Shown here: positions 8,600 through 17,104 of the stretch, one piece after another | How the letters are laid out: each line of letters opens with the position of its first letter | How positions within the stretch are numbered: the stretch's first letter is position 1 | The notes under the pieces: model-generated | Databases searched by the model: none | The model's input: only the letters and a program-made list of their open reading frames with translations | What the model was told of the DNA's origin: nothing | DNA from: Candidatus Sabulitectum sp. | Lineage (GTDB): Bacteria; Fermentibacterota; Fermentibacteria; Fermentibacterales; JCC-6 | DNA length: 44,571 nucleotides | Assembly: GCA_023139045.1 (NCBI GenBank) | Contig: JAGLOJ010000033.1 | Span: forward strand, 1-44,571 | Reading direction: 5' to 3' | Made by a program: the position numbers and the translations under genes

Positions 8600-10585
8600 T
8601 TGAAAAGGGCTATTCCGGTATTTCTTGCCATCCTGGTTTCCGTTTCCTTCTCTGCTCCATCAATCTGGGGCGTTCCGGGGCTTCACAGAGTTAACAGTGC
8701 AATACCTCTGGGCTTCAATGAGATGGCCTTCAAACTGGGTGTATCTTATTGGACAGCGGCCAATGAATACACAAACTTCATCTATCACAGTCACTATCTG
8801 CCTCAGACTCTTCTCTTTCCGGAGATGATACAGACAGAACAAACCGGGCAGGGCGTACTGAGTCTTGCTTACGGTGTATGGGACTATGTTGATCTGGCTG
8901 CAGTCGCCACCTATTCCGGTACTTCGCTTGAAAGAGGCTTTTACGAAGAGCGCTCTACCGGACACTGGGAGGAAATACAGGGGTTTGAGAGCATGAACTT
9001 TATTCTTCATGGTGGCTATAACCCGATTCCAACTGTTGAGGATATTATCTGGCTCGGTGGCGATTTCCGTCTTGGGTTCGCACCGGCAGACACTATTTTT
9101 CTTCGCAACATTGATGGTCCCGATGGCATGTGGCACACCGGCCAGATAATCAGTACTGTTCGCAAACCATTCACGACAACCGGAAACAGCAACTACTCAA
9201 TGAATTTCATTATTACCGGCGATTTTGGTCGCTGGCTACCGATGGCTCCGGCTAAAATTCATCTCAACTTCGGTTATGCGAAATACAAACAGAATTACCA
9301 CTTCACAGACTTCAGGGTCGCACCGGACACCGTAGGCTGGACTTTCTCCGACTCCACACAGATCGCCCTTGAGATCACAGACGGCGTGTTCAATTTCGGC
9401 TTCGGCATAGAGGTTCCAACCCCTTATGCAGACATTTTTCTTGAGTATTCAAATCAGAAGCTTCTTGACCGGGACAATACCAGTGTGTCTTACTTTACTC
9501 CGGGAATCAGATTCAAAAACAGCTCGGGCACCTTCATTGATGTCACTTTCGATCTGAGTACCAGCAAATTCGATCCTCAGTATTACGATCTGGGGCACGG
9601 CCTGTATCAGACAGAAGAGGTTGTTACAGAAGCTGAGCGTGCAGAAAGAGCTCCCCTCCCAATTGGTGGAGTTTTCGACTGGGGGGTCGGGCTTGGTATC
9701 GGATTCTCCTCTGACATGGCGGGCGAAAGAGAGCAATCCAACCTGGCTACTCTCAGCGGAATTATCACCGATTCTCTTACGGGAGAAGCTGTGTTCTCTA
9801 CGATCACATTCCCCGGCGTTCCTGTTGCCAATGTAACAAGTGACGAGGTCAGCGGTTTCTACACTCACCTGATACCTGCAGGCGAGATCCCAGTTACAGT
9901 AGTTGCTCCGGGATACCGCGATGCAAGTGCAGTTGTGGCCCTCGGCCGCAACCAGTCCATTTCTCTTGACTTCGCTCTGGTTCCCAACCTTGGAACGATC
10001 ACTGGCTCCGTCAGAGACGGCGAAGGCAGACCCATTGCCAATGCAACCATAATTATTGGCAGCACAAACCCAATAACAGTAACAACAAGTACTGTGGGTG
10101 TCTATTCTGCTCAGGTTGAAACTGGCACCTGGCCAGTAGCGGTACAGATAGAGGGTTACATTTCAGACAATCAGACTACTACCATTATCGCCAACGAGAC
10201 TGTCAGCTTATCGTTTACCCTTCGCTCTGCACTCCGTGCAGGTGAAGTTATGAGCTTTGACAATATATACTTCGCCTCTGGAAGTGCTAATCTCAAGCCC
10301 GAAAGCTACCCCATACTGGACAGTGTCGCCATTCTTCTCAGAGACAACCCAACTGCGAGAATGCAGATCGCCGGACACACTGACAGCGATGGCGGAGAAA
10401 ATTCAAATCAGACTCTCAGCGAGAACCGCGCCCAGTCTGTCCACCAGTATCTGGTAAGCAAAGGTATCGCCGGTAACAGGCTGACAACTATCGGTTATGG
10501 CGAGGCCAACCCTGTAGTTCCAAATAACTCCGCGCCCAACAAGGCCAGGAACCGCAGGATAGAGTTCACTGTTCTCAGCATTTAG
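8600..10585 (+). CDS. Outer-membrane barrel / CarboxypepD-like / OmpA fusion protein
   Basis: 661 residues from the TTG at 8600, chosen because AGGAGGGG lies 7 bases upstream and a signal peptide follows at once (PVFLAILVSVSFSAPSIWG). Residues to about 365 form strand-rich, barrel-like sequence. Two carboxypeptidase-regulatory-like beta-sandwiches follow (about 385-460, TLSGIITDSLTGEAVFSTI; about 465-545, TITGSVRDGEGRPIANATII). The last ~110 residues are an OmpA domain with IYFASGSANLKPES, AGHTDSDGGENSNQTLSENR and the peptidoglycan-binding R-R-I-E-F end. It should tie the outer membrane to the cell wall. The CarboxypepD-OmpA order recalls the type IX secretion component PorE, but the TPR and propeller of PorE are absent. 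It is monocistronic with its own terminator. Confidence 0.85.
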   Translation: MKRAIPVFLAILVSVSFSAPSIWGVPGLHRVNSAIPLGFNEMAFKLGVSYWTAANEYTNFIYHSHYLPQTLLFPEMIQTEQTGQGVLSLAYGVWDYVDLAAVATYSGTSLERGFYEERSTGHWEEIQGFESMNFILHGGYNPIPTVEDIIWLGGDFRLGFAPADTIFLRNIDGPDGMWHTGQIISTVRKPFTTTGNSNYSMNFIITGDFGRWLPMAPAKIHLNFGYAKYKQNYHFTDFRVAPDTVGWTFSDSTQIALEITDGVFNFGFGIEVPTPYADIFLEYSNQKLLDRDNTSVSYFTPGIRFKNSSGTFIDVTFDLSTSKFDPQYYDLGHGLYQTEEVVTEAERAERAPLPIGGVFDWGVGLGIGFSSDMAGEREQSNLATLSGIITDSLTGEAVFSTITFPGVPVANVTSDEVSGFYTHLIPAGEIPVTVVAPGYRDASAVVALGRNQSISLDFALVPNLGTITGSVRDGEGRPIANATIIIGSTNPITVTTSTVGVYSAQVETGTWPVAVQIEGYISDNQTTTIIANETVSLSFTLRSALRAGEVMSFDNIYFASGSANLKPESYPILDSVAILLRDNPTARMQIAGHTDSDGGENSNQTLSENRAQSVHQYLVSKGIAGNRLTTIGYGEANPVVPNNSAPNKARNRRIEFTVLSI

Positions 10586-10605
10586 CTGAAACAAACGGAA
10601 GACAA

Positions 10606-10637
10606 GGAGCCCGGCAGCTGCCGGGCTCCTTTTTCTT
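10606..10637 (+). terminator. Rho-independent terminator after the OmpA-fusion gene
   Basis: A perfect 12-bp inverted repeat (GGAGCCCGGCAG / CTGCCGGGCTCC, 10606-10629) followed by TTTTTCTT. It lies 20 bases after the stop codon. The two arms abut with no spacer, so the real loop uses the central bases. Confidence 0.92.
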
Positions 10638-10761
10638 GATAAACTGTGTAACACATCAACCTGTGTTGCGGTCTTTCATTCGCATCACATACACAACACG
10701 ATGGCGGAAATCCGGTAGATTTCGCCCCCGGGAAGCGTCTGCACCGGTCAGGTGCCCCTCG

Positions 10762-11200
10762 TCACAGATCCAGTGCCTCAGTGATCTTAGTCGCAAGATC
10801 CAGCATGGAAAATGGCTTCTGGATAAACGGTATCCCTCTCTTCGATAAATCAGAGGTTGTGATAACATCTGCAGTGTATCCGGACATGAACAAATAGTTC
10901 ATCCGTGGCCTGATCATTGTTATTTGTTCCGCCAGTTCTCGACCGTTCATTTCCGGCATTACCATATCTGTCAGCAATAAGTGGATTTCCCCACTGAACT
11001 CCTGAACAAGATGCAGAGCCTCACCAGGCAGGCAGGAAGTAATTACCTTGTAATCCAGTCCCTCAAGCATAGCATGAGTAGTTTCCAGAACTGCCTTCTC
11101 GTCTTCCACCAACAGCACAGTTTCCCCATGACCCATGGGTATTTCCTCAGTTAAGTCATTCTTTGCTTCCACTGGTTCAGTCAGTAATCCGGGCAGGTAT
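10762..11200 (-). pseudogene. Receiver-domain tail of a lost hybrid histidine kinase
   Basis: The frame from about 11200 down to 10762 encodes one response-regulator receiver domain: TVLLVEDEKAVLETTHAMLE (acidic pocket), LLLTDMVMPEMNGRELAEQI (phospho-acceptor Asp), LFMSGYT, and the lysine in PFIQKPFSMLDLATKI. This subtype normally sits at the C-terminus of PAS-containing hybrid kinases, joined by a linker that starts after the kinase's last strand. That linker is visible: reading upstream of the GTG at 11172 in the same frame gives LYLPGLLTEPVEAKNDLTEE, the usual y-L-P ending of the kinase core. Beyond it the sequence becomes CotH-coding in another frame. A free-standing product from the GTG is possible but has no evident ribosome-binding site. 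Confidence 0.75.
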
Positions 11201-11595
11201 AAACACCATAATACTCATCGTTGATATACAGTTCCACATGCTGTGTCTGTGATGCGGGATGCCCCAGACGTCTTGTCAGATAAAGACCAAGAGCATTCCT
11301 CATCATGGTAAAATCGCTGTACTGCGCGTCAAGCAGAATAAGAGAGGCGTTAAGAATTGAATGGTCCGAAAGTTCAATCTTCCAGCTTTTCTTCGGATAA
11401 CCCAGTGAAGTGTTGCCCCTGAACCCCGCGATGCAGCTGCAGGCTCCGTACCCGGTTTCAACGAAGGCGGGGAATTGATAGTCAGCATAGGGGTTGGAAT
11501 AAAGACTGTCAAGCAGAATCGGATCCATATCAAGTCTGTATGTATCCAGAGTTCCCTGCTGACCGAGAAGAAGAATGATGCTTAAAAACTGACAT
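11181..11595 (-). pseudogene. Truncated, frameshifted second CotH-kinase gene
   Basis: The frame 11528-11181 encodes 115 residues parallel to residues 20-130 of the full CotH protein at 14168-16633: DPILLDSLYSNPYAD against DPVFLEQLYADPMTE, FRGNTSLGYPKKSWKIE against FRGGTSLWCVKKSWHIE, and MMRNALGLYLTRRLG against LMRNTLGLYITRKLG. It stops at GVYTCPDY, where the paralogue continues GVYERVERVD; the whole kinase core (GDND, WDRD motifs) is absent. The true start is the ATG at 11595 after AGGGGGAG, 25 bases below the DUF4956 stop; its frame is broken by one extra T in TTTTT. Removing it restores a signal peptide (MSVLSIILLLGQQG) joined to the CotH frame. Confidence 0.85.
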
Positions 11596-11620
11596 GCCTC
11601 TCCCCCTGAAGCGAAGGTTG

Positions 11621-12313
11621 TTAGAATTCGCTGTCTTCCATTGAGCTTACAAGACTGACCCTGTCCAGACCGGCTGTTTTTTCTATGGCGGAGACCAGAC
11701 TGGCAGCAGTTACCCCCCTTTTCAGAGTAATATCGTAAGAGAGGGTAAGATAACGACCATTGTCCGAGGGCTCGATGTGTATCAATGCTGACCTGGATGT
11801 TTTTTCACCGATCAGCTTCGCATACACTGCTTCTATACCGGAATCGCGGTCAAACCGGAATCTTATTACATATTCGCTTCTCATATAGGAACCGAAATTT
11901 GTTTTGAAGAGAATGAGGGCGACAGCACTGATAAAAGCTGTTGATATGGCTGATAACAAATAGTTGCCTGTTCCAGAGGCTATGCCCTCCGTGAGAGCAA
12001 AGAAAACAAAAGCGGTATCACGCGTATCCTTAATTACTGTTCTGAATCTGACGATGGTCAGAGCACCCACCAGGGCAAAGGCTCTGGCAAGATTGCTGCC
12101 GATGACCATCATAACAGCACTGACAGTGATACACATAAGAACCAGAGTGACCACGAAATTCTGCGAATATGTAAGGCCGCGGTGTGTAGCCTTGTAGACG
12201 ATTCCAATAATAAGCCCGGAGGCAAGGGCAAGAAAAAGATTAATAAGCAGATCTCCCGGACTGTAGCCAAGAACCTCACTGGTAGTATTAAACCATAGTG
12301 TCAGTGCAGACAA
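11621..12313 (-). CDS. DUF4956 membrane protein
   Basis: 230 residues. About four transmembrane helices occupy 20-145, separated by the family's most conserved loop, ARAFALVGALTIVRFRTVIK then DTRDTAFVFFALTEGIASG. The C-terminal ~85 residues form a soluble alpha/beta domain, probably cytoplasmic. The biochemical role of DUF4956 is unknown to me; the family often sits beside VTC-domain and CotH genes, as here. It overlaps the VTC gene end by 13 bases, and the truncated CotH gene begins 25 bases after it. Its charged intramembrane loop and pairing with a polyphosphate-polymerase-type domain make a transport or anchoring partner role plausible (inference). Confidence 0.88.
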   Translation of the reverse strand: MSALTLWFNTTSEVLGYSPGDLLINLFLALASGLIIGIVYKATHRGLTYSQNFVVTLVLMCITVSAVMMVIGSNLARAFALVGALTIVRFRTVIKDTRDTAFVFFALTEGIASGTGNYLLSAISTAFISAVALILFKTNFGSYMRSEYVIRFRFDRDSGIEAVYAKLIGEKTSRSALIHIEPSDNGRYLTLSYDITLKRGVTAASLVSAIEKTAGLDRVSLVSSMEDSEF

Positions 12314-13092
12314 GCAATTCTCCTCTCGATCAGGCGATTAAGTCGCGTTCCATCATGATCCAGATAAACAGCCTCAACAGCCCTTTGAAACTTTGAACAG
12401 GAAATTCTGGTCAGTTCCATTTCCCTGATAAGTCGCTGGAACCAGAACGGAATTCTGTATCTGAACTTTATCTCTACAATACCGCCACTGGGTATTATCT
12501 GCGCAGGAATTCCCTCGGGCAACCCTTCCCAGGAGGTGCGCCATGCAGTGGATGCAGTGTCAATTGTTGCCCTGAAATCAGGATTGGTGTGATCCTCCCA
12601 GGCAGCCCGGTTGTAATCGGTTATAACACTGGGGGCAAGCCGGTATCTGAAAGATTGAGCTATAAACCTTTCGGCTACATTGTTGCCCGGTGAGGTTTCG
12701 AAAAGAAGTTCGCGCAGCCAGTTTGCTCCTCCTCCGATTCCTCCTGTGAATTCCTCAATCGGCAGCCTTACTCTGTGCTTGATTACCAGACTTCCGTCCC
12801 TGCCTTTCAGCTCAAGGTAAAGGGGAGAGGAAAATCCGGCATCTAGGTGAGAATAGGTGCGCAGGCGATACTTGAATCTCTTTTCAAGGCCATTTCGCTT
12901 CTCGTGGAACCATCGCATATCAGGTGAGTCAAAGTAAACACTTCTTATGGGATAATCCCCGTTTTCACTGCAATGCCTGTCTCTCGATAAATGGTTGTCG
13001 AGTACCTCTGTGACCCTGGCAAGACGATCGCTTCCCAGAATGTATTTGAACTCATACCTGTAGAAATGAAGATTCTCAGGAAGACGCTCCAT
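12301..13092 (-). CDS. VTC-domain protein (polyphosphate polymerase-type)
   Basis: 263 residues, a single VTC tunnel domain with no SPX domain and no membrane segment. Family hallmarks are in order: YRYEFKYIL (K16), IRSVYFDSPDMRWFHEKRNG, KRFKYRLRTY (R76, R78), LYLELKGR (E94, K96), ITDYNRAAW, DFRATID, GIVEIKFRYR (E207, K209) and SCSKFQRAVEAVYLD (S233, K234). In yeast Vtc4 the equivalent basic residues bind the polyphosphate chain and the glutamate the metal, so the catalytic set looks complete. The expected reaction is ATP-driven polyphosphate chain growth. The start overlaps the porin stop as TGATG, so translation is coupled. Confidence 0.88.
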   Translation of the reverse strand: MERLPENLHFYRYEFKYILGSDRLARVTEVLDNHLSRDRHCSENGDYPIRSVYFDSPDMRWFHEKRNGLEKRFKYRLRTYSHLDAGFSSPLYLELKGRDGSLVIKHRVRLPIEEFTGGIGGGANWLRELLFETSPGNNVAERFIAQSFRYRLAPSVITDYNRAAWEDHTNPDFRATIDTASTAWRTSWEGLPEGIPAQIIPSGGIVEIKFRYRIPFWFQRLIREMELTRISCSKFQRAVEAVYLDHDGTRLNRLIERRIACLH

Positions 13093-14156
13093 CAGAATCG
13101 AAGCCCAACCTCTGCAATGAAATCAGTGAATTTGTCATCGATTTGATCTTCGGAGATTCTGTTCCGCACTCCACCGAATCTCAATCTGACGTTATCGGAC
13201 GGGCAAACAGCTCCCATGACTGACATTCGGCTGTGCTCACTGTCCAGATCAGTATTTTCAGTTAGCTTGTCATAGCTTATTGTGAGAGAGATCGTTTTAA
13301 TTCCCTTAACATTCCAGGGGTGATAGAAGGCAGTTAATGCTCCCCAGAAACCTGCAAACCCTGGAGCTTCTTCCCCGGCGATGACATCAACACAAGACCA
13401 GTTGTCTCCTGTGCTCATCTCGGCTGCCAGGGAGATATCGTACCAGTTGGAAATTTCATAATCGAGGGAAATGTCTGCGGAAAATGCATTCTGTCTGGCG
13501 CTTACAGCGTATCCGGATGGGTCGGAACTCTCTGCTCCCTGTCTGTGAGAGGCTGCGGAAGCACCCAGAATGAGATCAATGGATGGAATCTTGATTTCTC
13601 CCCTGAAAGTATAGAGCAGTTCATTATCTACTCTTTCCTCTGCACGCTCATCACCGTTGAACACTCCTGCTGTTCCCCGCAGCTCAATTCCGCTGAAGCG
13701 GGGAAGATCCACTCGAAGATCAAAACCAATGTCGCGACCGGCATAGGTAAGATTTTCACAAAGATCATAAACCAGCGGTCTGTCAAACATGTTGAGATCC
13801 CATGAGCTTATAGTACCACCGAGAAGGGTTTCTCTCTTGAACTGACCTACTCTGGTCCTTGACCATGATGCAGGATCCCAGCGGATAACGGCATCTTTAA
13901 GAAAAATATCATCGGGGCGAATCTCAATCTTTAACTCCGCTTTCAGAGTCTCCACAAATTCGGCATTGAGTTCAAAACCGGACCGGCGAATAGAAAATTC
14001 TCTGGAGGGGATCGCATTGTACCAGCCCCATTCCGTGAATCCTCCATCAATGTATCCACTGATTTCGAACTTTTCAGACAGACTGTTCTCAACATCAATG
14101 TCTGCAACGGCACCTTGAGCCACAAGAAGAACAACAATGAGAACCCTATAGAACAT
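13092..14156 (-). CDS. OprO/OprP-like outer-membrane porin
   Basis: 354 residues from the ATG at 14156, which has AAGGAG 6 bases upstream; the TTG at 14162 is less well spaced. A signal peptide (FYRVLIVVLLVAQGAVA) precedes a barrel that opens with GYIDGGFTEWGWYN and REFSIRRSGFELNAEFVETL, followed by DAVIRWDPASWSRTRVGQFK. This R-R-x-R/G, da-x-i-x-W, V-G-Q-F-K series is typical of the phosphate- and polyphosphate-selective porin family, although anion selectivity cannot be read directly. The protein ends in a strand terminating in Phe (AEVGLRF), the usual outer-membrane insertion signal. It lies between the CotH gene (11 bases upstream) and the VTC gene (1-base overlap), so a phosphate-related job fits. 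Confidence 0.78.
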   Translation of the reverse strand: MFYRVLIVVLLVAQGAVADIDVENSLSEKFEISGYIDGGFTEWGWYNAIPSREFSIRRSGFELNAEFVETLKAELKIEIRPDDIFLKDAVIRWDPASWSRTRVGQFKRETLLGGTISSWDLNMFDRPLVYDLCENLTYAGRDIGFDLRVDLPRFSGIELRGTAGVFNGDERAEERVDNELLYTFRGEIKIPSIDLILGASAASHRQGAESSDPSGYAVSARQNAFSADISLDYEISNWYDISLAAEMSTGDNWSCVDVIAGEEAPGFAGFWGALTAFYHPWNVKGIKTISLTISYDKLTENTDLDSEHSRMSVMGAVCPSDNVRLRFGGVRNRISEDQIDDKFTDFIAEVGLRF

Positions 14157-14167
14157 TACCAACTCCT

Positions 14168-16633
14168 TTAATTCAGAACAGTCAAACGGGTAGATGCTGA
14201 TCCTGCGGAAGACCTTAGATAAAGAATATAGACACCATTGGGTAGAGTACCGCTGAAATCAGCTGCAACACTTCCCTCAAAGCTGCCGGGGAGATCAATT
14301 TTGGCAATTATCCTTCCCGCGAGATCGTAGAGAATTGCTTCGATTGCAGCGGAAGAGGTTTCATAGAGGAAACTGAAAGACCCATCACCGGGATTACTTG
14401 AAATCAGGAATACTCTGGTGTAATCAGCGCTTTCCGACCAGGCCGGGTTGTGCTCTCCCGGAGAACCCGGGGGTATCGAGACTTCCCAGCTCCCGGGAGA
14501 AGTAATCGGTGCTTGAGGTGCTTTCAGGTACATAATACCGGTTTCCTCAATTGGCCACATATCACTCCATGAAAGACAGAACATCCTGTCTCCGAATCTG
14601 GAATACATGGAGAGAGAATCCTGTTCGGCTTTCAGGCCGAAATTAAGGGGGATTACTTCGCAACTGCAAAGCTCGAATGAACCGGGATCTGCTGCTGCCA
14701 GCAGCAGTCCACCTGGAGAAATGGTTGTGCCCTCAGGAATCAGAGAAACATTTTTCTCTGAATCCATAAAATACCAGTGAGAAACATCTATTCTGCTTTC
14801 CGAGTGGTTGTACAGCTCAATCCAGTCATTACTCTCTCCTGCGCTGATTTCGCCTGGAATAACGATGCCTGGACTCCCGGAGAGAGAATCACCGGTGCTG
14901 ATCTGCCATGTGTACATGGTGTTCCATGACGGGTCGAAAAGCTCAAGAGTTGTTCCTGCAGGATAAGCTGTACCCGCGTCTCCGTAAATGTTGAATCCCC
15001 CGTAAAGAACTTCTGCACTCTTTGAGGAGTTTGAAAGGTAAAAGGTTTCACCGGGAGCAACCAGTATGGATTCCGCAAGAAAAACATTACCGGCGGGTTC
15101 GCCCAGAGAAAATCTGCAAAGAGAAAGATCCTGTGGTCCGGAAGCATTGTTTGTTACGGGAAGAACCCAGAGATTCTCACCGCACCACACTGGGGTTCCC
15201 GGAGAGAGAAGGTTCGGAGAAAGATCAGCCAGGGCCACACGGGCTGAAGGAGTGGGATCAGGTCGCTGATGATATGCTCGCATAGACCAGGAGGGGTAAA
15301 AAACAGGAAGAGTATTAGTGGGCCCAAAGGGACCAAAAGCCAGGTGAATACTGTAAGTTCCTGAAGGAACCGGAATATCAATTTCCCATTCATCATCACC
15401 ATCATATTTATCGGGTTGCATGCAGAGCCACTGTTCCTGCTGTCCATCAAAAGAGACAAGACATACCACTGTGCTGGGATTTCCTCCATCCAGAGTCAAT
15501 TCAACTTGAACAGAGGACTCCATGTCCAGACAGGAAGAAACAGAAATTTCCTCAATCTTCGGGATTTCATCCGCGAGAGACAGATCTGAAAGGAAATCTG
15601 CTCTTGCTCCGATGTCATTGATCATCACATTACAGAGAGAATCAAACTGAGAAACACTGTATTCATAATAGGGATCGGAGGCCAGTTCATTCCGTATCAG
15701 AAGCCGAATAGAGTCTATCATTTGAGGAAGGTCATTCATAAGAATCTCTCTGCTCTGCGCGAGAAGACAGTTGAACTCCTCCATGTTTTCAGATTCGGAA
15801 AGAATCCCTCTGGTTGCGCCGAAATAACCGATTTCGCCCAGGTGTGGTCTTGTTACCCAGTTGCTGTCGTATACTCCATTCCATGAGTTTCCAAATGTTG
15901 CATCTCTGTCCCATGGGTAGTAATGCCAGACATCATCACTTCTGTGAAGGTAGAAGTTCTTTATGATACCGTCATTGTCACCAATGGCGACATGTACGGC
16001 AAAGGCAGCAAGAACTTCGCTCACTCCCAGAGATGAAACATCCTCTCTGAAGCAGGCTTCTATAAGCCCGAGAAGTTGAGTACCATAGGGAGAACTATCA
16101 ATTTTTGGCTCATATCCCGCTAATCCTGTAGTATCGGAGAGGTGGTGAGAAAGACGTCCCATGGTGTCAACATTCTTGAACAGAGGCCCAAATGCGAGTC
16201 CGTTTCTTTCGTAGAAAAGTCTGTCGACTCTTTCCACCCTCTCGTAAACTCCCATGTTTTCGTTGTTGATGGAGAAGGTTACAAATTCTGTTTCAGGCGC
16301 AGGAAATCCCAGTTTTCTGGTGATGTAGAGCCCCAGTGTGTTTCTCATCAGAGAAGCGTCACGGAACTGGGCATTTAAAAGGATGTGGCCCCCGCAGGGG
16401 AATAGATAGGGATCGTCGACCTCTATGTGCCAGCTTTTTTTTACACACCAGAGGCTTGTACCCCCCCGGAAAGACAGTGTACAATCTCCTGATTCTCCGT
16501 TAAAGGATATTTCAGCAGGAACTTCGAGTTCAGTCATCGGATCAGCATAAAGCTGTTCCAGAAAAACCGGGTCAACCGTAACCTCATATTGAGGAATAGA
16601 ACTCTGAATCATCAGTAATACAAAAATACACAT
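14168..16633 (-). CDS. Secreted CotH-kinase protein with lamin-tail domain and type IX-like sorting tail
   Basis: 821 residues. A short hydrophobic N-terminus (CIFVLLMI) acts as the export signal. The CotH kinase domain covers about 18-350: KKSWHIE (K65/K66), AIGDNDGIIKNFYLH (D219, D221, N226) and YYPWDRDATFG (D242, D244), so the atypical kinase's metal and ATP ligands appear intact. A lamin-tail beta-sandwich follows (SNDWIELYNHSESRIDVSHW). The last ~75 residues are a Por-type tail (ILYDLAGRIIAKIDL ... GVYILYLRSS ... LTVLN). CotH proteins phosphorylate Ser residues of extracellular or coat proteins. As first gene of the operon it should act outside or on the cell surface. Its -10 box lies 8 bases before the ATG. 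Confidence 0.87.
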   Translation of the reverse strand: MCIFVLLMIQSSIPQYEVTVDPVFLEQLYADPMTELEVPAEISFNGESGDCTLSFRGGTSLWCVKKSWHIEVDDPYLFPCGGHILLNAQFRDASLMRNTLGLYITRKLGFPAPETEFVTFSINNENMGVYERVERVDRLFYERNGLAFGPLFKNVDTMGRLSHHLSDTTGLAGYEPKIDSSPYGTQLLGLIEACFREDVSSLGVSEVLAAFAVHVAIGDNDGIIKNFYLHRSDDVWHYYPWDRDATFGNSWNGVYDSNWVTRPHLGEIGYFGATRGILSESENMEEFNCLLAQSREILMNDLPQMIDSIRLLIRNELASDPYYEYSVSQFDSLCNVMINDIGARADFLSDLSLADEIPKIEEISVSSCLDMESSVQVELTLDGGNPSTVVCLVSFDGQQEQWLCMQPDKYDGDDEWEIDIPVPSGTYSIHLAFGPFGPTNTLPVFYPSWSMRAYHQRPDPTPSARVALADLSPNLLSPGTPVWCGENLWVLPVTNNASGPQDLSLCRFSLGEPAGNVFLAESILVAPGETFYLSNSSKSAEVLYGGFNIYGDAGTAYPAGTTLELFDPSWNTMYTWQISTGDSLSGSPGIVIPGEISAGESNDWIELYNHSESRIDVSHWYFMDSEKNVSLIPEGTTISPGGLLLAAADPGSFELCSCEVIPLNFGLKAEQDSLSMYSRFGDRMFCLSWSDMWPIEETGIMYLKAPQAPITSPGSWEVSIPPGSPGEHNPAWSESADYTRVFLISSNPGDGSFSFLYETSSAAIEAILYDLAGRIIAKIDLPGSFEGSVAADFSGTLPNGVYILYLRSSAGSASTRLTVLN

Positions 16634-16641
16634 AGTTTCGT

Positions 16642-16647
16642 ATTATA
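16642..16647 (-). promoter_or_regulatory. -10 box for cotH operon, possibly leaderless
   Basis: A perfect TATAAT on the minus strand (16647-16642) ends 8 bases before the cotH ATG, which would put the start of transcription at or next to the start codon. No Shine-Dalgarno precedes the ATG. No good -35 box is visible at 16-18 bases, so the call is tentative. The plus strand of the same block reads TATTAT/TATACT and could serve the divergent gene at 16682. Confidence 0.4.
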
Positions 16648-16681
16648 CTACAATCACCGCCAATTCCTTGAGGAGGCTCTC

Positions 16682-17104
16682 TTGTTTCCAGCTTTATTGA
16701 TATTACTGTCAACAACCAGTTTTGTTCCCATTGAAGATTTTGCTGAGCTTGATGCTGTTGCCGGTCCTGCAGACTTCGGATTTCTCCTAATAATGTCCGG
16801 TGATTCTATTGCAAACAAGGCAATGGCAATTGAAATCGTCCAGTCTCTTGAAGTTCTGGAAACAGGGGGCTGCACACAGATATCCCTGTATTGTGTCTCC
16901 ATGAATGCTTCAGGATACTCAGAGATGGCTGAGCTGGCCGGGAAGCTCGGGGGATTCCCGTCAGTGGTAAGCCTGGTTGGGCACTGCGGTTTTCTGGAGC
17001 TTGATCCTGAATTCCTTGCATCGGAAATAGAGGATGCATGGTACAGGTGGGGTGACGGCTCTACGCAGGGGATCTGCAACTACTGCACAAGATGTAATCC
17101 ATGA
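16682..17104 (+). CDS. Small secreted protein of unknown function
   Basis: 140 residues from the TTG at 16682, which has AGGAGG 5 bases upstream. The N-terminus (FPALLILLSTTSFV) is a short signal peptide. The mature protein starts acidic (IEDFAELDAVAGPADFGFLL) and alternates helix and strand, with GGFPSVVSLVGHCGF in the middle, vaguely like a thioredoxin-fold periplasmic protein but without C-x-x-C at the usual place. It ends CNYCTRCNP. A +1/-1 shift near 17060-17075 would instead lead into a longer tail ending at 17192 (HEANTVACFSSQLDDLALWE), so a frameshift near the end is possible. It is divergent from cotH with under 50 bases between the starts. Confidence 0.6.
   Translation: MFPALLILLSTTSFVPIEDFAELDAVAGPADFGFLLIMSGDSIANKAMAIEIVQSLEVLETGGCTQISLYCVSMNASGYSEMAELAGKLGGFPSVVSLVGHCGFLELDPEFLASEIEDAWYRWGDGSTQGICNYCTRCNP

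Noticed and set aside
10762-11172. A stand-alone CheY-like response regulator
   Set aside because: The frame upstream of its GTG reads as the kinase-to-receiver linker of a hybrid kinase (L-Y-L-P-G...), and no ribosome-binding site precedes the GTG, so it is better seen as a remnant.
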